Shown: positions 47,102 to 57,390, numbered from the stretch's first letter. The stretch: DNA of 64,000 bases from an uncultured Collinsella sp. (GCA_959601045.1 CAUGNZ010000003.1:35300-99299); one strand, 5' to 3'. The notes: generated by a model from the sequence alone, not told the origin. Program-made: numbers and translations.

Positions 47102-50100
47102 ATGCTTGATCGCCGTTCGTTACTTGTTGCTGGAGCGTCCTCGCTGGCGAGCATTATGTTGCCTCGCGTGCCGGGAAGCGAAAATGCCTTCCTGCTGCCG
47201 TTCGCGCCCACCGCGGCCTATGCCGACGAAGAAGATCCCTTCAAGGTGCTCGTTCTCTCGCGCACCATGTTTGGTGTGGTCGTGGTCGACGTCGCCAACA
47301 AGAATACGCCCATCGCAGGTGCCCAGGTCACGCTCACATCGCGCTATGCCGTAGGCAAGCAGCTCACCGCCACGACCGATGACGAAGGCACGGCCATCTT
47401 TGAGGTCGCCCCTCTTTCGGAAGACTACGTGGACGAGGCAACGCTTCTCGACGCGTACGACTTTAACGGCGGCATCTCCATTAGCATGGCGGGCTACCGC
47501 GATGTCGAGATTCCCCTTGCGCGTATCCAGGGCGGCACCGCCATAACCGCGCCCACGCGTCCGCTGTCCGACGGCGAGCCGTACTTCCGCCAGCTCACAT
47601 TCGACGAATGGGACATCCAGTACGCTGATGCCACGTTCATGGCATTGCCGAAGGACGACACGGCGAACGAGCAGCCCGATACGCACGCCTTTACCGTGCA
47701 GACTCATCTGCCGCAGGGCGGGCAGGCAACATTGCATATCAATAAAGTGATGCCCGCTGCGGGCAGCTCAACCGAAACCGTCACGCAGATTGGCCAGATC
47801 AAGGCCAGCGCATCAGGCGCGGATAATCTGGCGACGTTCACACTCGAAGACAAGTTTCTCGACGCGGCATCGGGCCTTCTGGAGGAAGGGTGCAAGCTGC
47901 GCTTTGTTCTCGACTATCAGGGCAAAACCTACACGCTCTCCTCCCCCATGGCCGTTGTCACTGCGCCGGCCGCAAAGGCAGAATCGGGCTCGACCACTAT
48001 CGTCCCCACTACCATGGACCAAGAGGTCACTCCGTTTGATTTCCCCGCGGCGTTTCCCGGCATCGGCGGCAATAAGTTCACGTGTTGGATGCCCACATTT
48101 CCGATCCTCTTCGATTTCTCGTTTGCTGGATACGTGCTGTTTGGCGGAGGATACAAACCAGCCAGCTATATGAACGATTCGGGCAACCCTGATCCGGAAT
48201 ACTGGAAGAAATCGCCGCGCGAGTCGGGCGCCAAGCAGGCAAACCGCTATCTCGACGAGATGGAGGGGAAGTGGAATCAGTACAAGAGTATGAGTGCCGG
48301 TTCGGGCACCGATCCAAGAAACACCAAGCTCCTTCGCCACCATTGCACGCCGCTGTTCACGATGGATATCGCCACGCAGCTGTACGGCTCGCTCGCCTAC
48401 GATTGGGTGGGCAAAACCTGGGGTAACAACAACGACCCCGCATACGGCAATATTAAGGCCCTCTTCCAGGTAAGAACCGACCTCAATTGGACCGAGCAGT
48501 TTACCCTAGGACCGGTGCCATTTTTCCTAAACGTCAACCCCTGGGTGCTGGCGAAGCTGGCGCTCGCCGTGGGTGCCCACACGCACGGCAGCGGCGCGGC
48601 GTTTTTTAAAAACATTTCGCTCGACTATTCCAACACGTCGGGCTCGTTCACCATCCAGATCGGACTTGCCGTCACCTTTGGCGCCGGCGTTGCAGGCGTC
48701 GCTTCGTCTGCCGTGCGCGGCGCCGCATCCCTCACGCTGTTCATTGGGTACGAGAAGGCAGATGGACACCAGCTTCCGCGGCTGCGCGTAGGTGCAGACG
48801 TCGATGTCGACGTGATACTCCAGTTCGTAATGTTCAAGTGGACCACCAAGGCTTGGTCGGGGTCGTGGCCCACACTCATCGATTCGTGGAATATGTCGGT
48901 GAACAATGGCGACCAGTATGTGCTCCAACGCTCTGAGCTGGCATTGGGTGGAGATACGCCTTATACGCTGGATGCCTGCTTCGGCTCGGCCGGCAACGCC
49001 GAGGCAGGTGGTGTGCCGCAGTTTATCGCATCGGCCACCATCGTCACCAACGCCGAGCTGCTCGCACGCGCCGAGGTTAAGGCCACTGCCGTAAACGCCG
49101 CGCCTGTCGTGCGCGATTGGGATCAAGCGGTCACGCGCATTGAGCTCGAGACGAACGCGGAGAGCGACGACACGGGACAGGTCGAACATTTCGTCCACGC
49201 GCTGATGGAGAACGACGAAAATGCCGCGCCGATGTATGAGTACACCTACATCGGTCAGTCAACGAACGCCGTTGCGGACCCGAACGCCAATTCTGCCGGC
49301 GTGTCGGAGGACGAGCGTGGCGGCATAAAACCCTCGAGCGACAACGTGCTGTTTTCCGGCGTGCTCAGCGAAGCCCACATGAAGCTAACGATGATTGCCG
49401 GCGTAGAATGCCTGTTCCGTATCGCCTCGGTGCGCTACGGCGACAATGGCCGCTCGCGACTGGTGGTGCACACAAAGGCAAACGGCACGTGGTCCGCTCC
49501 CACGCCCGTGGACTTTCCCCTTGGGTTTGGCGAGGGCGACGTGGAGCGCGACGGCATATTCGATTACGACTTCGACGTGGTGGAATATACGGACGGAAGA
49601 GGAAACCAGGACGCCTACGTGCTGCTGGTCTCGGGCGAGCGCCCCGCCGGCGACAACACCCTTTTCGATACGGCAAGCACAGCCGGCATACTGTCCGTTG
49701 TGCGCCTGCGCATAAGTAATGACGAGATCCGCGTGGTGTCGCATACGTCATGGCGCAGCATCTCGCGCGGCCGCCTGCAAGAGGATGGCTACCATTGCCT
49801 GCAGTGCCCGCGCATCACGGTAGGCAAGACGCTGGTCGACGGACGCCTGTCGGGTGCCTACCTCCACCGCCGCGGAACCACCGCAGAGAAGGCGCTCGGC
49901 AGCGAGGCCGAGGTTGCGCTGGAATGCTTTACCCTGTGGTCGGATGATTTGGGCGACAGCCTGACGTTCCGCCAAGTTCTTCGCTTTCCGCAAGCACCGT
50001 CGAGTATCGAGCTGAGCGAGCCCGAGAATATCAACGGCAAAATGGTGGTGCCCGTTGCGTACGAGACCGCAGACGGTTGCGGCTGCGCATCGTACGCCGT

Positions 50101-51469
50101 GATCGGCCAGTCCATTGCGGGCTGGGGCGTTATGCCACCAGACGCCACGGTGCCCCATGCGGTGCCGTGGCCACAACATTCGGGCTTTTTGGCCACCGTC
50201 AACGAGCAGCTGCAGCATATTACTTGGACGCGAGGCGCATCGGCATTTGCAACGCAGCCCGTGGGTGCCGCAGGCTGTGGCCCGGCATCGTTTAGCGTAA
50301 GCAACAACGGCAGGTGCGCGCTCTATGTAGAGAACACCGATGGCAAGGTGGGGCAAACCTACGACGAAGAAGGCAACCCGGTAGCAGTAATGGGCAAGCA
50401 CTTCCGCATCTTCGCCAGCACCTTGGCAGGCGATCTGTTCACGGAGCCGTTCGTGATGTGCGAGCTGGACCATCCCGTCGATCAGATAACGACATTTTTG
50501 ACGTCGGGAGGCATGCTCTCCGCGCTCGCCACGCACATTGTGAGCGCGGAGAAGAGCGAGGCAGAGCTGCACGGCATCGAAGTGCCTCTGGTGGCGTGTG
50601 CCACTCCGACGGGCGCGGTCGCTACCTCGGGCGCGGTGGTGCCCGGAGCAGCAGGCGAATCCTTCATGGTCACGGTGCGAAACGACGGCAACACTTTGCT
50701 GACTGCCGGCACAATCGATCTGTACCGAGAGGGCTCCAGCCAGCCGTTCTCCAGCGCATCCATCGGATTCGGAGCGAACGCACGCATGGCTTCGATCTAC
50801 GATCCAGAGCTTGCCGAAGACGCTTCGGCCAACGACATGGCACACGTAAAGTACGCGCTCGAGACGCTGGGCGCACGTTTTGCAACGCACCCGCTGGTAG
50901 CCGACAACGGCAACGCCGTGCTGGCACCGGGTTGCACGGCACAGTTCCGCATGAGCTTCGCCATCCCCGAAAGCTGGAGCGACGAAGTGGGCAAACGCGT
51001 CACGCTGTATGCGAAGGCGCGTAATCTGGTGGCGCTCGATCCCGTAACGCTCGAGGAGATCCGACCGGGCGCAAACTCGGCGCTGAGTGCCGTTCTGCAC
51101 GAGCTTCATGTGCCCGACGCGGCATGCGAACGCTCAGAAGTTCAGGTCGGCGTATGCGACAGCGCGGATACGACAGGACTTCACGACGCCCCAATGACGG
51201 TAGACGGCGATGGTGGCTCGAGTGGAGGTGGTTCCGACGGAAGCAGCTCCGGTGGCGGCAGTGGCTCTGGCAGCGGCAAGGATCACGGCAATAACAAGCG
51301 CTCCAGAAAAGCGGGCGCGCTCGCCGGCACGGGCGACAGCAACGTCCCCCTAACCGCAGCCGCAGCAGCACTCGCCGCAGCTGGTGCCGGCCTTGTCGCC
51401 TACAGCGTCCGCCGCACGGCGCTCGAAAAAGACACCGCCAATGAGGTCAATTCGGATAGGCCTCGCTAG
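47102..51469 (+). CDS. Very large Tat-type exported surface protein with LAGTG anchor
   Basis: A 1455-residue protein. MLDRRSLLVAGASSLAS carries a twin-arginine-like signal that ends near AYA/DEE (41/42). A beta-rich Cna-B/carboxypeptidase-regulatory-like domain follows (PIAGAQVTLTSRYAVG, about 55-140). Several large unassigned beta-rich segments come next. The end has a Gly/Ser-rich linker, then LAGTGD (1407-1412), a hydrophobic helix and an Arg-rich end, as in sortase (class E, LAxTG) substrates. The tail after RR is unusually long (17 residues). GGGAG precedes the ATG. A homologue family is not recognised; adhesion or substrate binding is a guess. Confidence 0.82.
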   Translation: MLDRRSLLVAGASSLASIMLPRVPGSENAFLLPFAPTAAYADEEDPFKVLVLSRTMFGVVVVDVANKNTPIAGAQVTLTSRYAVGKQLTATTDDEGTAIFEVAPLSEDYVDEATLLDAYDFNGGISISMAGYRDVEIPLARIQGGTAITAPTRPLSDGEPYFRQLTFDEWDIQYADATFMALPKDDTANEQPDTHAFTVQTHLPQGGQATLHINKVMPAAGSSTETVTQIGQIKASASGADNLATFTLEDKFLDAASGLLEEGCKLRFVLDYQGKTYTLSSPMAVVTAPAAKAESGSTTIVPTTMDQEVTPFDFPAAFPGIGGNKFTCWMPTFPILFDFSFAGYVLFGGGYKPASYMNDSGNPDPEYWKKSPRESGAKQANRYLDEMEGKWNQYKSMSAGSGTDPRNTKLLRHHCTPLFTMDIATQLYGSLAYDWVGKTWGNNNDPAYGNIKALFQVRTDLNWTEQFTLGPVPFFLNVNPWVLAKLALAVGAHTHGSGAAFFKNISLDYSNTSGSFTIQIGLAVTFGAGVAGVASSAVRGAASLTLFIGYEKADGHQLPRLRVGADVDVDVILQFVMFKWTTKAWSGSWPTLIDSWNMSVNNGDQYVLQRSELALGGDTPYTLDACFGSAGNAEAGGVPQFIASATIVTNAELLARAEVKATAVNAAPVVRDWDQAVTRIELETNAESDDTGQVEHFVHALMENDENAAPMYEYTYIGQSTNAVADPNANSAGVSEDERGGIKPSSDNVLFSGVLSEAHMKLTMIAGVECLFRIASVRYGDNGRSRLVVHTKANGTWSAPTPVDFPLGFGEGDVERDGIFDYDFDVVEYTDGRGNQDAYVLLVSGERPAGDNTLFDTASTAGILSVVRLRISNDEIRVVSHTSWRSISRGRLQEDGYHCLQCPRITVGKTLVDGRLSGAYLHRRGTTAEKALGSEAEVALECFTLWSDDLGDSLTFRQVLRFPQAPSSIELSEPENINGKMVVPVAYETADGCGCASYAVIGQSIAGWGVMPPDATVPHAVPWPQHSGFLATVNEQLQHITWTRGASAFATQPVGAAGCGPASFSVSNNGRCALYVENTDGKVGQTYDEEGNPVAVMGKHFRIFASTLAGDLFTEPFVMCELDHPVDQITTFLTSGGMLSALATHIVSAEKSEAELHGIEVPLVACATPTGAVATSGAVVPGAAGESFMVTVRNDGNTLLTAGTIDLYREGSSQPFSSASIGFGANARMASIYDPELAEDASANDMAHVKYALETLGARFATHPLVADNGNAVLAPGCTAQFRMSFAIPESWSDEVGKRVTLYAKARNLVALDPVTLEEIRPGANSALSAVLHELHVPDAACERSEVQVGVCDSADTTGLHDAPMTVDGDGGSSGGGSDGSSSGGGSGSGSGKDHGNNKRSRKAGALAGTGDSNVPLTAAAAALAAAGAGLVAYSVRRTALEKDTANEVNSDRPR

Positions 51470-51520
51470 CTCCTAGTTACTTTTGTGTGAGACGCCGACT
51501 CGGCTCATCGAACACCAAAA

Positions 51521-51551
51521 GGGGCTGGCCCCGATAACTCGGAGCCAGCCC
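51521..51551. terminator. Terminator between surface protein and lipoprotein
   Basis: GGGCTGGC (51522-51529) and GCCAGCCC (51544-51551) form a GC-rich stem with AAAA/T flanks between convergent genes. Confidence 0.75.
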
Positions 51552-51579
51552 TGAGTCGCCTGACGTAAGAATCGCGGCG

Positions 51580-52596
51580 TTACTTGAGCTTCAGTGCCTC
51601 CATCATGGGCACGGCGGCATCCCAGTCGATCTTCCAGCCAATCGACACGCGGACGGTCTCGCCCGTCGCGGGAGCCGTCGCAAATAGCGTATGGCCGTTG
51701 TCGGGACCGGTAAAGCGCAGCCACGTTATGCCGTTGTACTCGACCTGGTCGGTTGTCGTTTCCTTGCCTTCATAGATCTGCTCCAGGCTTGCAACTTCCT
51801 CCTCCGGCGAGCGCGGGAAGATGCTGATGTTCAGGCGTCCTCCAGTCTCGTCGTGGAAGAAGTTTGCCTTTTCGTGCTCTTCGTTGGACGAATCCAGCGT
51901 GTACCCATCGGCGGCCTCGATACTGTACGATGCGCAAGCGATGCCGGTCATATTGGCCGCGTCACCAGAATCGGCCACGCCGCCGGCCGCCTTGAACTCC
52001 TTGGTCTCGCATCCCGTGGTGTCAAAATGCATGGCCTCATGATTCTTGGCGGGGGCGTAAGCGTCTACGAACTCGACAGTGATGGGCCCGTAGTACGCCG
52101 TCTTGGGGGCCCAGAAATACACGTACTCAACGGTCTCGCCCGGGCCGATATCTGGCCTCTTGGAAAGATCGATGCCCTCGTGAAGCTCATCGGGAGCCTC
52201 GCTTGCAACGTAGTCGAGCACGGCCGCCTTGCCGGAAGTAAACAACGGGTCGCCTGCCTCAAGATCGCCCTGGGCAGCATGCACGTTAAAGGAACTGAAC
52301 GTCCTGTTCTTTGTATTGTTGTTGGTAATCTTGATGTGCAGGTAAAAGCCGTCCTGCTTCTTGGCATCACCGCGATAGAACGTACCGTGAGCCACCGACT
52401 CATAGGTAATGCCTGCCACCTCGACCGTCTGCGACTCATAGGCCTTGGGCTTCTCGGCCTTCTCCTGCACAGGTGCGCTCCCGCCCGAGCCACTCGGCGC
52501 ATTACCGCCGCAGCCGGCCGCCGTACATGCCAGCACGGCCGAAAGCGTCACGGTGGGAATTCCTAACAGCAGCTTCTTCGTCATGGGCTTCATCAT
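51580..52596 (-). CDS. DUF5067-like lipoprotein
   Basis: A 338-residue lipoprotein with lipobox TAAGC (C29) and Gly/Ser-rich linker. The central immunoglobulin-like domain (AHGTFYRGDAKKQDGFYLHI, KITNNNTKNRTFSSFNVHAA, GETVEYVYFWAPKTAYY) matches the DUF5067/DUF4352 class. The C-terminal half is not recognised. Function unknown. ATG 52596 has AAAGGAG upstream; an extension to 52719 is unsupported. Confidence 0.82.
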   Translation of the reverse strand: MMKPMTKKLLLGIPTVTLSAVLACTAAGCGGNAPSGSGGSAPVQEKAEKPKAYESQTVEVAGITYESVAHGTFYRGDAKKQDGFYLHIKITNNNTKNRTFSSFNVHAAQGDLEAGDPLFTSGKAAVLDYVASEAPDELHEGIDLSKRPDIGPGETVEYVYFWAPKTAYYGPITVEFVDAYAPAKNHEAMHFDTTGCETKEFKAAGGVADSGDAANMTGIACASYSIEAADGYTLDSSNEEHEKANFFHDETGGRLNISIFPRSPEEEVASLEQIYEGKETTTDQVEYNGITWLRFTGPDNGHTLFATAPATGETVRVSIGWKIDWDAAVPMMEALKLK

Positions 52597-52740
52597 CCTC
52601 ACCGCTCCTTTCGGCTTGCAGCTCATCCGTTGCCCGAGTCCCAAGTCGACCCCGTGGCATCGGCTTCCACTATGAGCGTATGACGAAACACGACGCCGGC
52701 GAAGTGACCCACGGCCCAAATAACGACCCGCCAGCGTTCC

Positions 52741-52933
52741 TTATGGGCCAAAGGGACTCGCACACGCACGCCCGTGGCCCATAAAACGAGACGCTTGTCC
52801 CAATGTTCGATTCGATCCATCCGCAAACAAGATAGGGCGCCTCCAGCCGCCTTCAAACTTACTCGGACAGAACCGACTCGGTTTTGTCCGAGTAAACGAA
52901 TCTCCATCGAACTCCGAACGATTGTTCGATGGA
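52741..52933. other. Intergenic region with three hairpins upstream of the topoisomerase genes
   Basis: The 432-base gap 52597-53028 holds no convincing gene. It has three inverted repeats: TTATGGGCC/GGCCCATAA (52741-52749, 52776-52784); TTACTCGGACAGAACC/GGTTTTGTCCGAGTAA (52859-52895, one mismatch); and TCCATCGAAC/GTTCGATGGA (52903-52912, 52924-52933). They may regulate the topoisomerase operon or terminate incoming transcription. Confidence 0.55.
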
Positions 52934-53028
52934 TTTCGTGTTAGGTGGAATCGCCCACGGCCTGGGCTATGCTACCTTGACTATCTATATGACTTAAACG
53001 CAGCAAAAGGAGCACCGAGAGAGCGAGT

Positions 53029-55026
53029 ATGGCAAAAAACACCGCAAACTATGGTAACGACAGTATCCGCCAGCTCAAGGACGAGGAGCGCGTACGCCTG
53101 CGCCCTGCCGTCATCTTTGGCTCGGACGGACTCGACGGTTGCGCGCATGCCGCCTTCGAGATCCTGTCCAACGCCGTTGACGAGGCGCGCCAGGGCTACG
53201 GCAAGCTCATCACCCTTACCGCCTTTCGCGATGGCTCCATCCAGGTAGAGGACAACGGCCGTGGCTGCCCGCTCGACTGGAACCCCTCCGAGAAGCGCTT
53301 TAACTGGGAACTCGTCTTTTGCGAGCTTTACGCCGGCGGCAAGTACAACAACAACCAGGGCGGCGACTACGACTTCTCGCTCGGCACCAACGGCCTGGGC
53401 TCGTGCGCGACCCAGTACGCTTCCGAGTACATGGACGTCACCGTTTGGCGCGACGGTAACAAGTACTCTCTGCACTTTAAGAAAGGCAAGGTCGTCGGCG
53501 CCAAAAAGAAGGCGCTCGAGATCGAGCCCAGCGACGAGGACCGCACCGGCACCACCATCAAGTGGCGCCCCGATCTTGAGGTCTTTACCTCGATCAGCAT
53601 TCCCCACGACTGGTATCGCGAGACCATGCGCCGCCAGGCCGTGGTCAACGCCAACGTGACCTTCCGCCTGCGCATCGAGGGCGACGACGGCGAGTTTTCC
53701 GAAGAGGATTTTTGCTACCCCAAGGGTATCGAGGACTACGTGCTCGAGAAGGTCGGTGCCGATTACCTCACCGAGCCCTTCTTTATCGAGGCCGACCGCC
53801 GCGGTCGCGATCGCGAGGACCTGCCCGACTACAACGTCAAGATCACCGCGTGCATGTGCTTCTCGAGGACCCTGACGATGCAGGAGTACTACCACAACTC
53901 ATCGTGGCTCGAGAACGGCGGCTCGCCCGAGAAGGCCGCGCGCAGCGCTCTGACCAGCGCCATCGATGCCTATATTAAGCAACAGGGCAAGTACAACAAA
54001 AACGAAACCGGCATTAAGTGGCAAGACGTCCAGGACTGCCTGGTACTGGTGACCAACTGCTTCTCCACCCAGACGTCCTACGAGAACCAGACCAAGAAAG
54101 CCATCAACAACCGCTTTATCCAGCAGGCCATGACGGCATTCTTTAAGGAGCGCCTCTCGACCTACCTGATCGAGAACAAAGACGCCGCCAACAAGATCAT
54201 GGAGCAGGTGCTCATCAACAAGCGCTCGCGTGAGAACGCCGAAAAGACTCGCCAGAGCATTAAGACCAACCTGCAGCAGAAGACCGACATGGCCAACCGC
54301 GTGCAGAAGTTCATCGACTGCCGTTCCAAGGACAAAAACCGTCGCGAGATCTACATCGTAGAGGGCGACTCGGCAGCAGGCGCCATTCGCACCTCGCGCG
54401 ATGCCGAGTTCCAAGGCGTTATGCCCGTCCGCGGCAAGATCCTCAACTGCCTAAAGGAAGATTATCCGCGCATCTTTAAGTCCGACATCATCATGGACCT
54501 CATGCGCGTGCTGGGCTGCGGCGTAGAGATCAAGGACAAGCGCATCAAGAACCTCGGTGCCTTTGACCTGGATAATCTCAACTGGAACAAGGTCATCATC
54601 TGTACGGACGCCGACGTCGACGGTTATCACATCCGCACGCTCGTACTCACCATGCTCTACCGCCTGGTGCCCACACTTATCGACGAGGGCTACGTCTATA
54701 TCGCCGAGTCGCCGCTCTACGAGATCAACTGCAAAGAGAAGACCTACTTTGCCTACACCGAGCTCGAGAAGAACGGCATCCTCAAGGAGATTGGCGACCA
54801 GAAGTGCTCGATCAACCGCTCCAAGGGTCTTGGTGAGAACGATCCGGACATGATGTGGCTCACCACCATGAACCCCGAGACGCGCCGCCTGATCAAGGTA
54901 GAACCCGAGGACGTCACCAAGATGGAGACCATGTTCAACCTGTTGCTGGGCAACGACGAGGCGGGCCGCAAGCGTCACATCTCCGAGCACGGCAAGGAAT
55001 ACCTGGACCAGCTGGACCTGCAGTAG
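53029..55026 (+). CDS. Type IIA DNA topoisomerase B subunit (divergent GyrB/ParE-like)
   Basis: A 665-residue ATPase subunit. GHKL motifs EILSNAVDEARQGYG and VEDNGRGCPLDWN are present, but the usual GLHGVGAS loop reads LGTNGLGSCATQYAS. The toprim part has EGDSAAGAI, PVRGKILN and CTDADVDGYH. It lacks any GyrB-specific insert. It pairs with the A subunit 45 bp downstream. The divergence suggests a second, non-canonical topoisomerase rather than the main gyrase. AAAGGAG lies about 20 bases upstream; GAGAG is nearer the ATG. Confidence 0.88.
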   Translation: MAKNTANYGNDSIRQLKDEERVRLRPAVIFGSDGLDGCAHAAFEILSNAVDEARQGYGKLITLTAFRDGSIQVEDNGRGCPLDWNPSEKRFNWELVFCELYAGGKYNNNQGGDYDFSLGTNGLGSCATQYASEYMDVTVWRDGNKYSLHFKKGKVVGAKKKALEIEPSDEDRTGTTIKWRPDLEVFTSISIPHDWYRETMRRQAVVNANVTFRLRIEGDDGEFSEEDFCYPKGIEDYVLEKVGADYLTEPFFIEADRRGRDREDLPDYNVKITACMCFSRTLTMQEYYHNSSWLENGGSPEKAARSALTSAIDAYIKQQGKYNKNETGIKWQDVQDCLVLVTNCFSTQTSYENQTKKAINNRFIQQAMTAFFKERLSTYLIENKDAANKIMEQVLINKRSRENAEKTRQSIKTNLQQKTDMANRVQKFIDCRSKDKNRREIYIVEGDSAAGAIRTSRDAEFQGVMPVRGKILNCLKEDYPRIFKSDIIMDLMRVLGCGVEIKDKRIKNLGAFDLDNLNWNKVIICTDADVDGYHIRTLVLTMLYRLVPTLIDEGYVYIAESPLYEINCKEKTYFAYTELEKNGILKEIGDQKCSINRSKGLGENDPDMMWLTTMNPETRRLIKVEPEDVTKMETMFNLLLGNDEAGRKRHISEHGKEYLDQLDLQ

Positions 55027-55071
55027 CAGCAAATTGATAACGACGGCCCATAAGAAGTTCAAGAGGAAATC

Positions 55072-57312
55072 GTGGCAAAGAAGAAGACGAAGAACCAGCC
55101 CAAGAAAAAGCAGGTCAACGCCGAGAACGTCATCGGCCTGCACTCCGAGGTCACCGATCAGCCGATTACGCAGACGCTCGAGGTCAACTACATGCCCTAC
55201 GCTATGAGCGTCAACGTCTCGCGTGCATTCCCCGAGATCGACGGCTTTAAGCCCTCGCACCGCAAGCTGCTCTACACTATGTACAAGATGGGCCTGCTCA
55301 AGGGCGAGCGCCAAAAGAGCGCCAACATCGTGGGCCAGACCATGAAGCTCAACCCACACGGCGACGCCGCCATCTACGAGACGATGGTGCGCCTGGCCAC
55401 GGGCAACGAGGCGCTGCTTGCTCCTTTCGTGGAGTCGAAGGGCAACTTTGGCAAGTACTATTCGGGCGACCTGAGCTACGCCGCCTCGCGTTATACCGAG
55501 GCCAAGCTCTCCCCCATCAGCGCCGAGATCTTCAAAGACATCGACAAGGACCCGGTCGACTTCGTTGACAGCTACGACGGTGCCATGAAGGAGCCGCGTC
55601 TGCTGCCCACCACGTTCCCCAACATCCTCGTCTCGGCCAACAAGGGCATCGGCGTCGCTATGGCGTCCGATATCTGCGGCTTCAACCTCAACGAGGTCTG
55701 CACCGCCACGATGCACTACCTGAAGGACCCCGACTGCGACCTGCTCGAGTACATGCCCATGCCCGATTTCTCGACCGGCGGCGAGATTATCTACCGCCGC
55801 GAGGAGATGGAGAAGATCATCGAGACCGGTCTTGGCAGCTTCCAGATTCGCTCCCGCTGGCGCTGGATTCCCGAAGAGCGCATCATCGAGGTGTACGAGA
55901 TCCCCTACACCACCAAGACCGATGTCATCATCGAACGCATCGTCAAGCTCTCCAAGGAGGGCAAGGTCAAGGAGATCGCCGACATCCGCGACGAGACCGA
56001 CCTTTCGGGTCTGCGCATCGCCATCGACCTTAAGCGCGGCGTCGACCCCGACAAGCTCATGGCCAAGCTCTATCGCTCGACCACGCTGCAGGATTCGTTC
56101 TCGTGCAACTTCAACGTGCTCGTCGACGGCTATCCCCGTGTTATGGGCGTGCGCCAGATTCTGCACGAGTGGGTCAAGTGGCGTATTGCGTCCACGCGTC
56201 GCCGCATTAACTTTGACCTGGGCAAAAAGTCCGAGCGCCTGCACCTGCTGCACGGCCTTGAGGCAATTCTGCTCGACATCGACAAGGCCATCGCCATCAT
56301 CCGCGGCACTAAGCTCGAGGCAGAGGTTGTACCCAACCTTATGAAGGGTTTCGACATCGACGAGACCCAGGCCGAGTTTGTCGCCGAGCTTAAGCTCCGC
56401 AACATCAACGAGGAGTACATCCTCAACCGCACCAAGGACATCGCCAAGCTCGAGGGCGAGATTGCCGAGCTTGAGGAGATCCTCTCCAGCGAGGAGAACA
56501 TCAAGAAGGTCATCAGCGACGAGCTAGCAGCGGTCAACAAGAAGTACGTGATGCCGCGCCGCACGGGCAGGATCGAGCCCCATGAGGTTATCGAGGTAAG
56601 CTTGGAGCCCGAGGTCGAGGAGTACCCGGTCACCATCATGCTCTCGCGCGATGGCTACCTAAAGAAGATGACGGACCGCGTGCTCAAGAAGGCGACCACG
56701 CTCAAGTACAAGGACGGCGACAAACCCTTTATCGAGTTCCCGTCCTCCAACACCCACGAGCTGCTGGTCTTTACCAACAAGAGCCAGGTGTACAAGTGCA
56801 AGGTCGCGGCGTTTGAGGACACCAAGTCGGCCCAGCTGGGCTCGTACCTTCCGACCGATCTTGAGATGGAACCCGACGAGAGCGTCATCTGGGTCATCGA
56901 CCCCGAGGACTACAAGGCCGACGTGCTGTTCGTCTTTGAGAACGGCCGCGTGGTGCGTGTCGCGCTTTCTGGATACGCTACCAAGACCAACCGCAAGCGC
57001 CTTAAGAACGCCATCTACGGCGGCAGCAAGCTGCTGTATGCGCAGGTGCTCAAGGAGGACCGCGACCTCGCGCTGGTCTCGAGCGACTACCGCCTGATGA
57101 ACTTCAACACGTCGCTGCTCAAGACCAAGACGACCACCAACACGCAGGGCGTCCAGGCCTTTACGGCCAAGAAGGGCCGCTCGGTCACCACCGTCGGCAC
57201 GACCGAGGAAATCCTTGGCGCCGGCGTCTCGGCCGAGAAGTTCACCGCGCAGAGCCTGCCCTCCGCCGGCGCCCTCATGAAGGAAAATGACATGCCGAGT
57301 TTGTTTGACTAA
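55072..57312 (+). CDS. Type IIA DNA topoisomerase A subunit (divergent GyrA/ParC-like)
   Basis: A 746-residue breakage-reunion subunit starting at GTG 55072 with AAGAGGAAA upstream. A basic N-terminus (MAKKKTKNQPKKK) precedes the winged-helix domain. The active Tyr is in AASRYTEAKLSP. The quinolone-determining stretch is NPHGDAAIYETMVRLA, with Ala where GyrA has Ser83 and Glu at the 87 position. A long coiled-coil (ILNRTKDIAKLEGEIAELEE) and a short C-terminal beta-propeller follow; I see no GyrA box. A supercoiling activity is thus less likely than decatenation or relaxation. Confidence 0.88.
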   Translation: MAKKKTKNQPKKKQVNAENVIGLHSEVTDQPITQTLEVNYMPYAMSVNVSRAFPEIDGFKPSHRKLLYTMYKMGLLKGERQKSANIVGQTMKLNPHGDAAIYETMVRLATGNEALLAPFVESKGNFGKYYSGDLSYAASRYTEAKLSPISAEIFKDIDKDPVDFVDSYDGAMKEPRLLPTTFPNILVSANKGIGVAMASDICGFNLNEVCTATMHYLKDPDCDLLEYMPMPDFSTGGEIIYRREEMEKIIETGLGSFQIRSRWRWIPEERIIEVYEIPYTTKTDVIIERIVKLSKEGKVKEIADIRDETDLSGLRIAIDLKRGVDPDKLMAKLYRSTTLQDSFSCNFNVLVDGYPRVMGVRQILHEWVKWRIASTRRRINFDLGKKSERLHLLHGLEAILLDIDKAIAIIRGTKLEAEVVPNLMKGFDIDETQAEFVAELKLRNINEEYILNRTKDIAKLEGEIAELEEILSSEENIKKVISDELAAVNKKYVMPRRTGRIEPHEVIEVSLEPEVEEYPVTIMLSRDGYLKKMTDRVLKKATTLKYKDGDKPFIEFPSSNTHELLVFTNKSQVYKCKVAAFEDTKSAQLGSYLPTDLEMEPDESVIWVIDPEDYKADVLFVFENGRVVRVALSGYATKTNRKRLKNAIYGGSKLLYAQVLKEDRDLALVSSDYRLMNFNTSLLKTKTTTNTQGVQAFTAKKGRSVTTVGTTEEILGAGVSAEKFTAQSLPSAGALMKENDMPSLFD

Positions 57313-57352
57313 AACAACGGCGACTAAACCGTCATGGTTTTACAAAGCAGCG

Positions 57353-57390
57353 GGGCCCGGAGCGCAGTAAACGCTGCGCCCCGGGCCCCA
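57353..57390 (+). terminator. Terminator after the topoisomerase pair
   Basis: GGGGCCCGGAGCGCAG...CTGCGCCCCGGGCCCC forms a very stable stem with loop TAAACG, 40 bases past the stop. No U-tract follows. Confidence 0.6.

Noticed and set aside
52623..52907. Minus-strand frame of 94 codons upstream of the topoisomerase operon, with GGAG near its ATG
   Set aside because: It runs through the three hairpins, its codon use is unlike the neighbours, and no known fold is seen. A real small gene is not fully excluded.
54451..56253. Minus-strand open frame of 600 codons
   Set aside because: It is antisense to the topoisomerase genes; its composition (Val/Leu/Asp/Gly runs) is that of a shadow frame.
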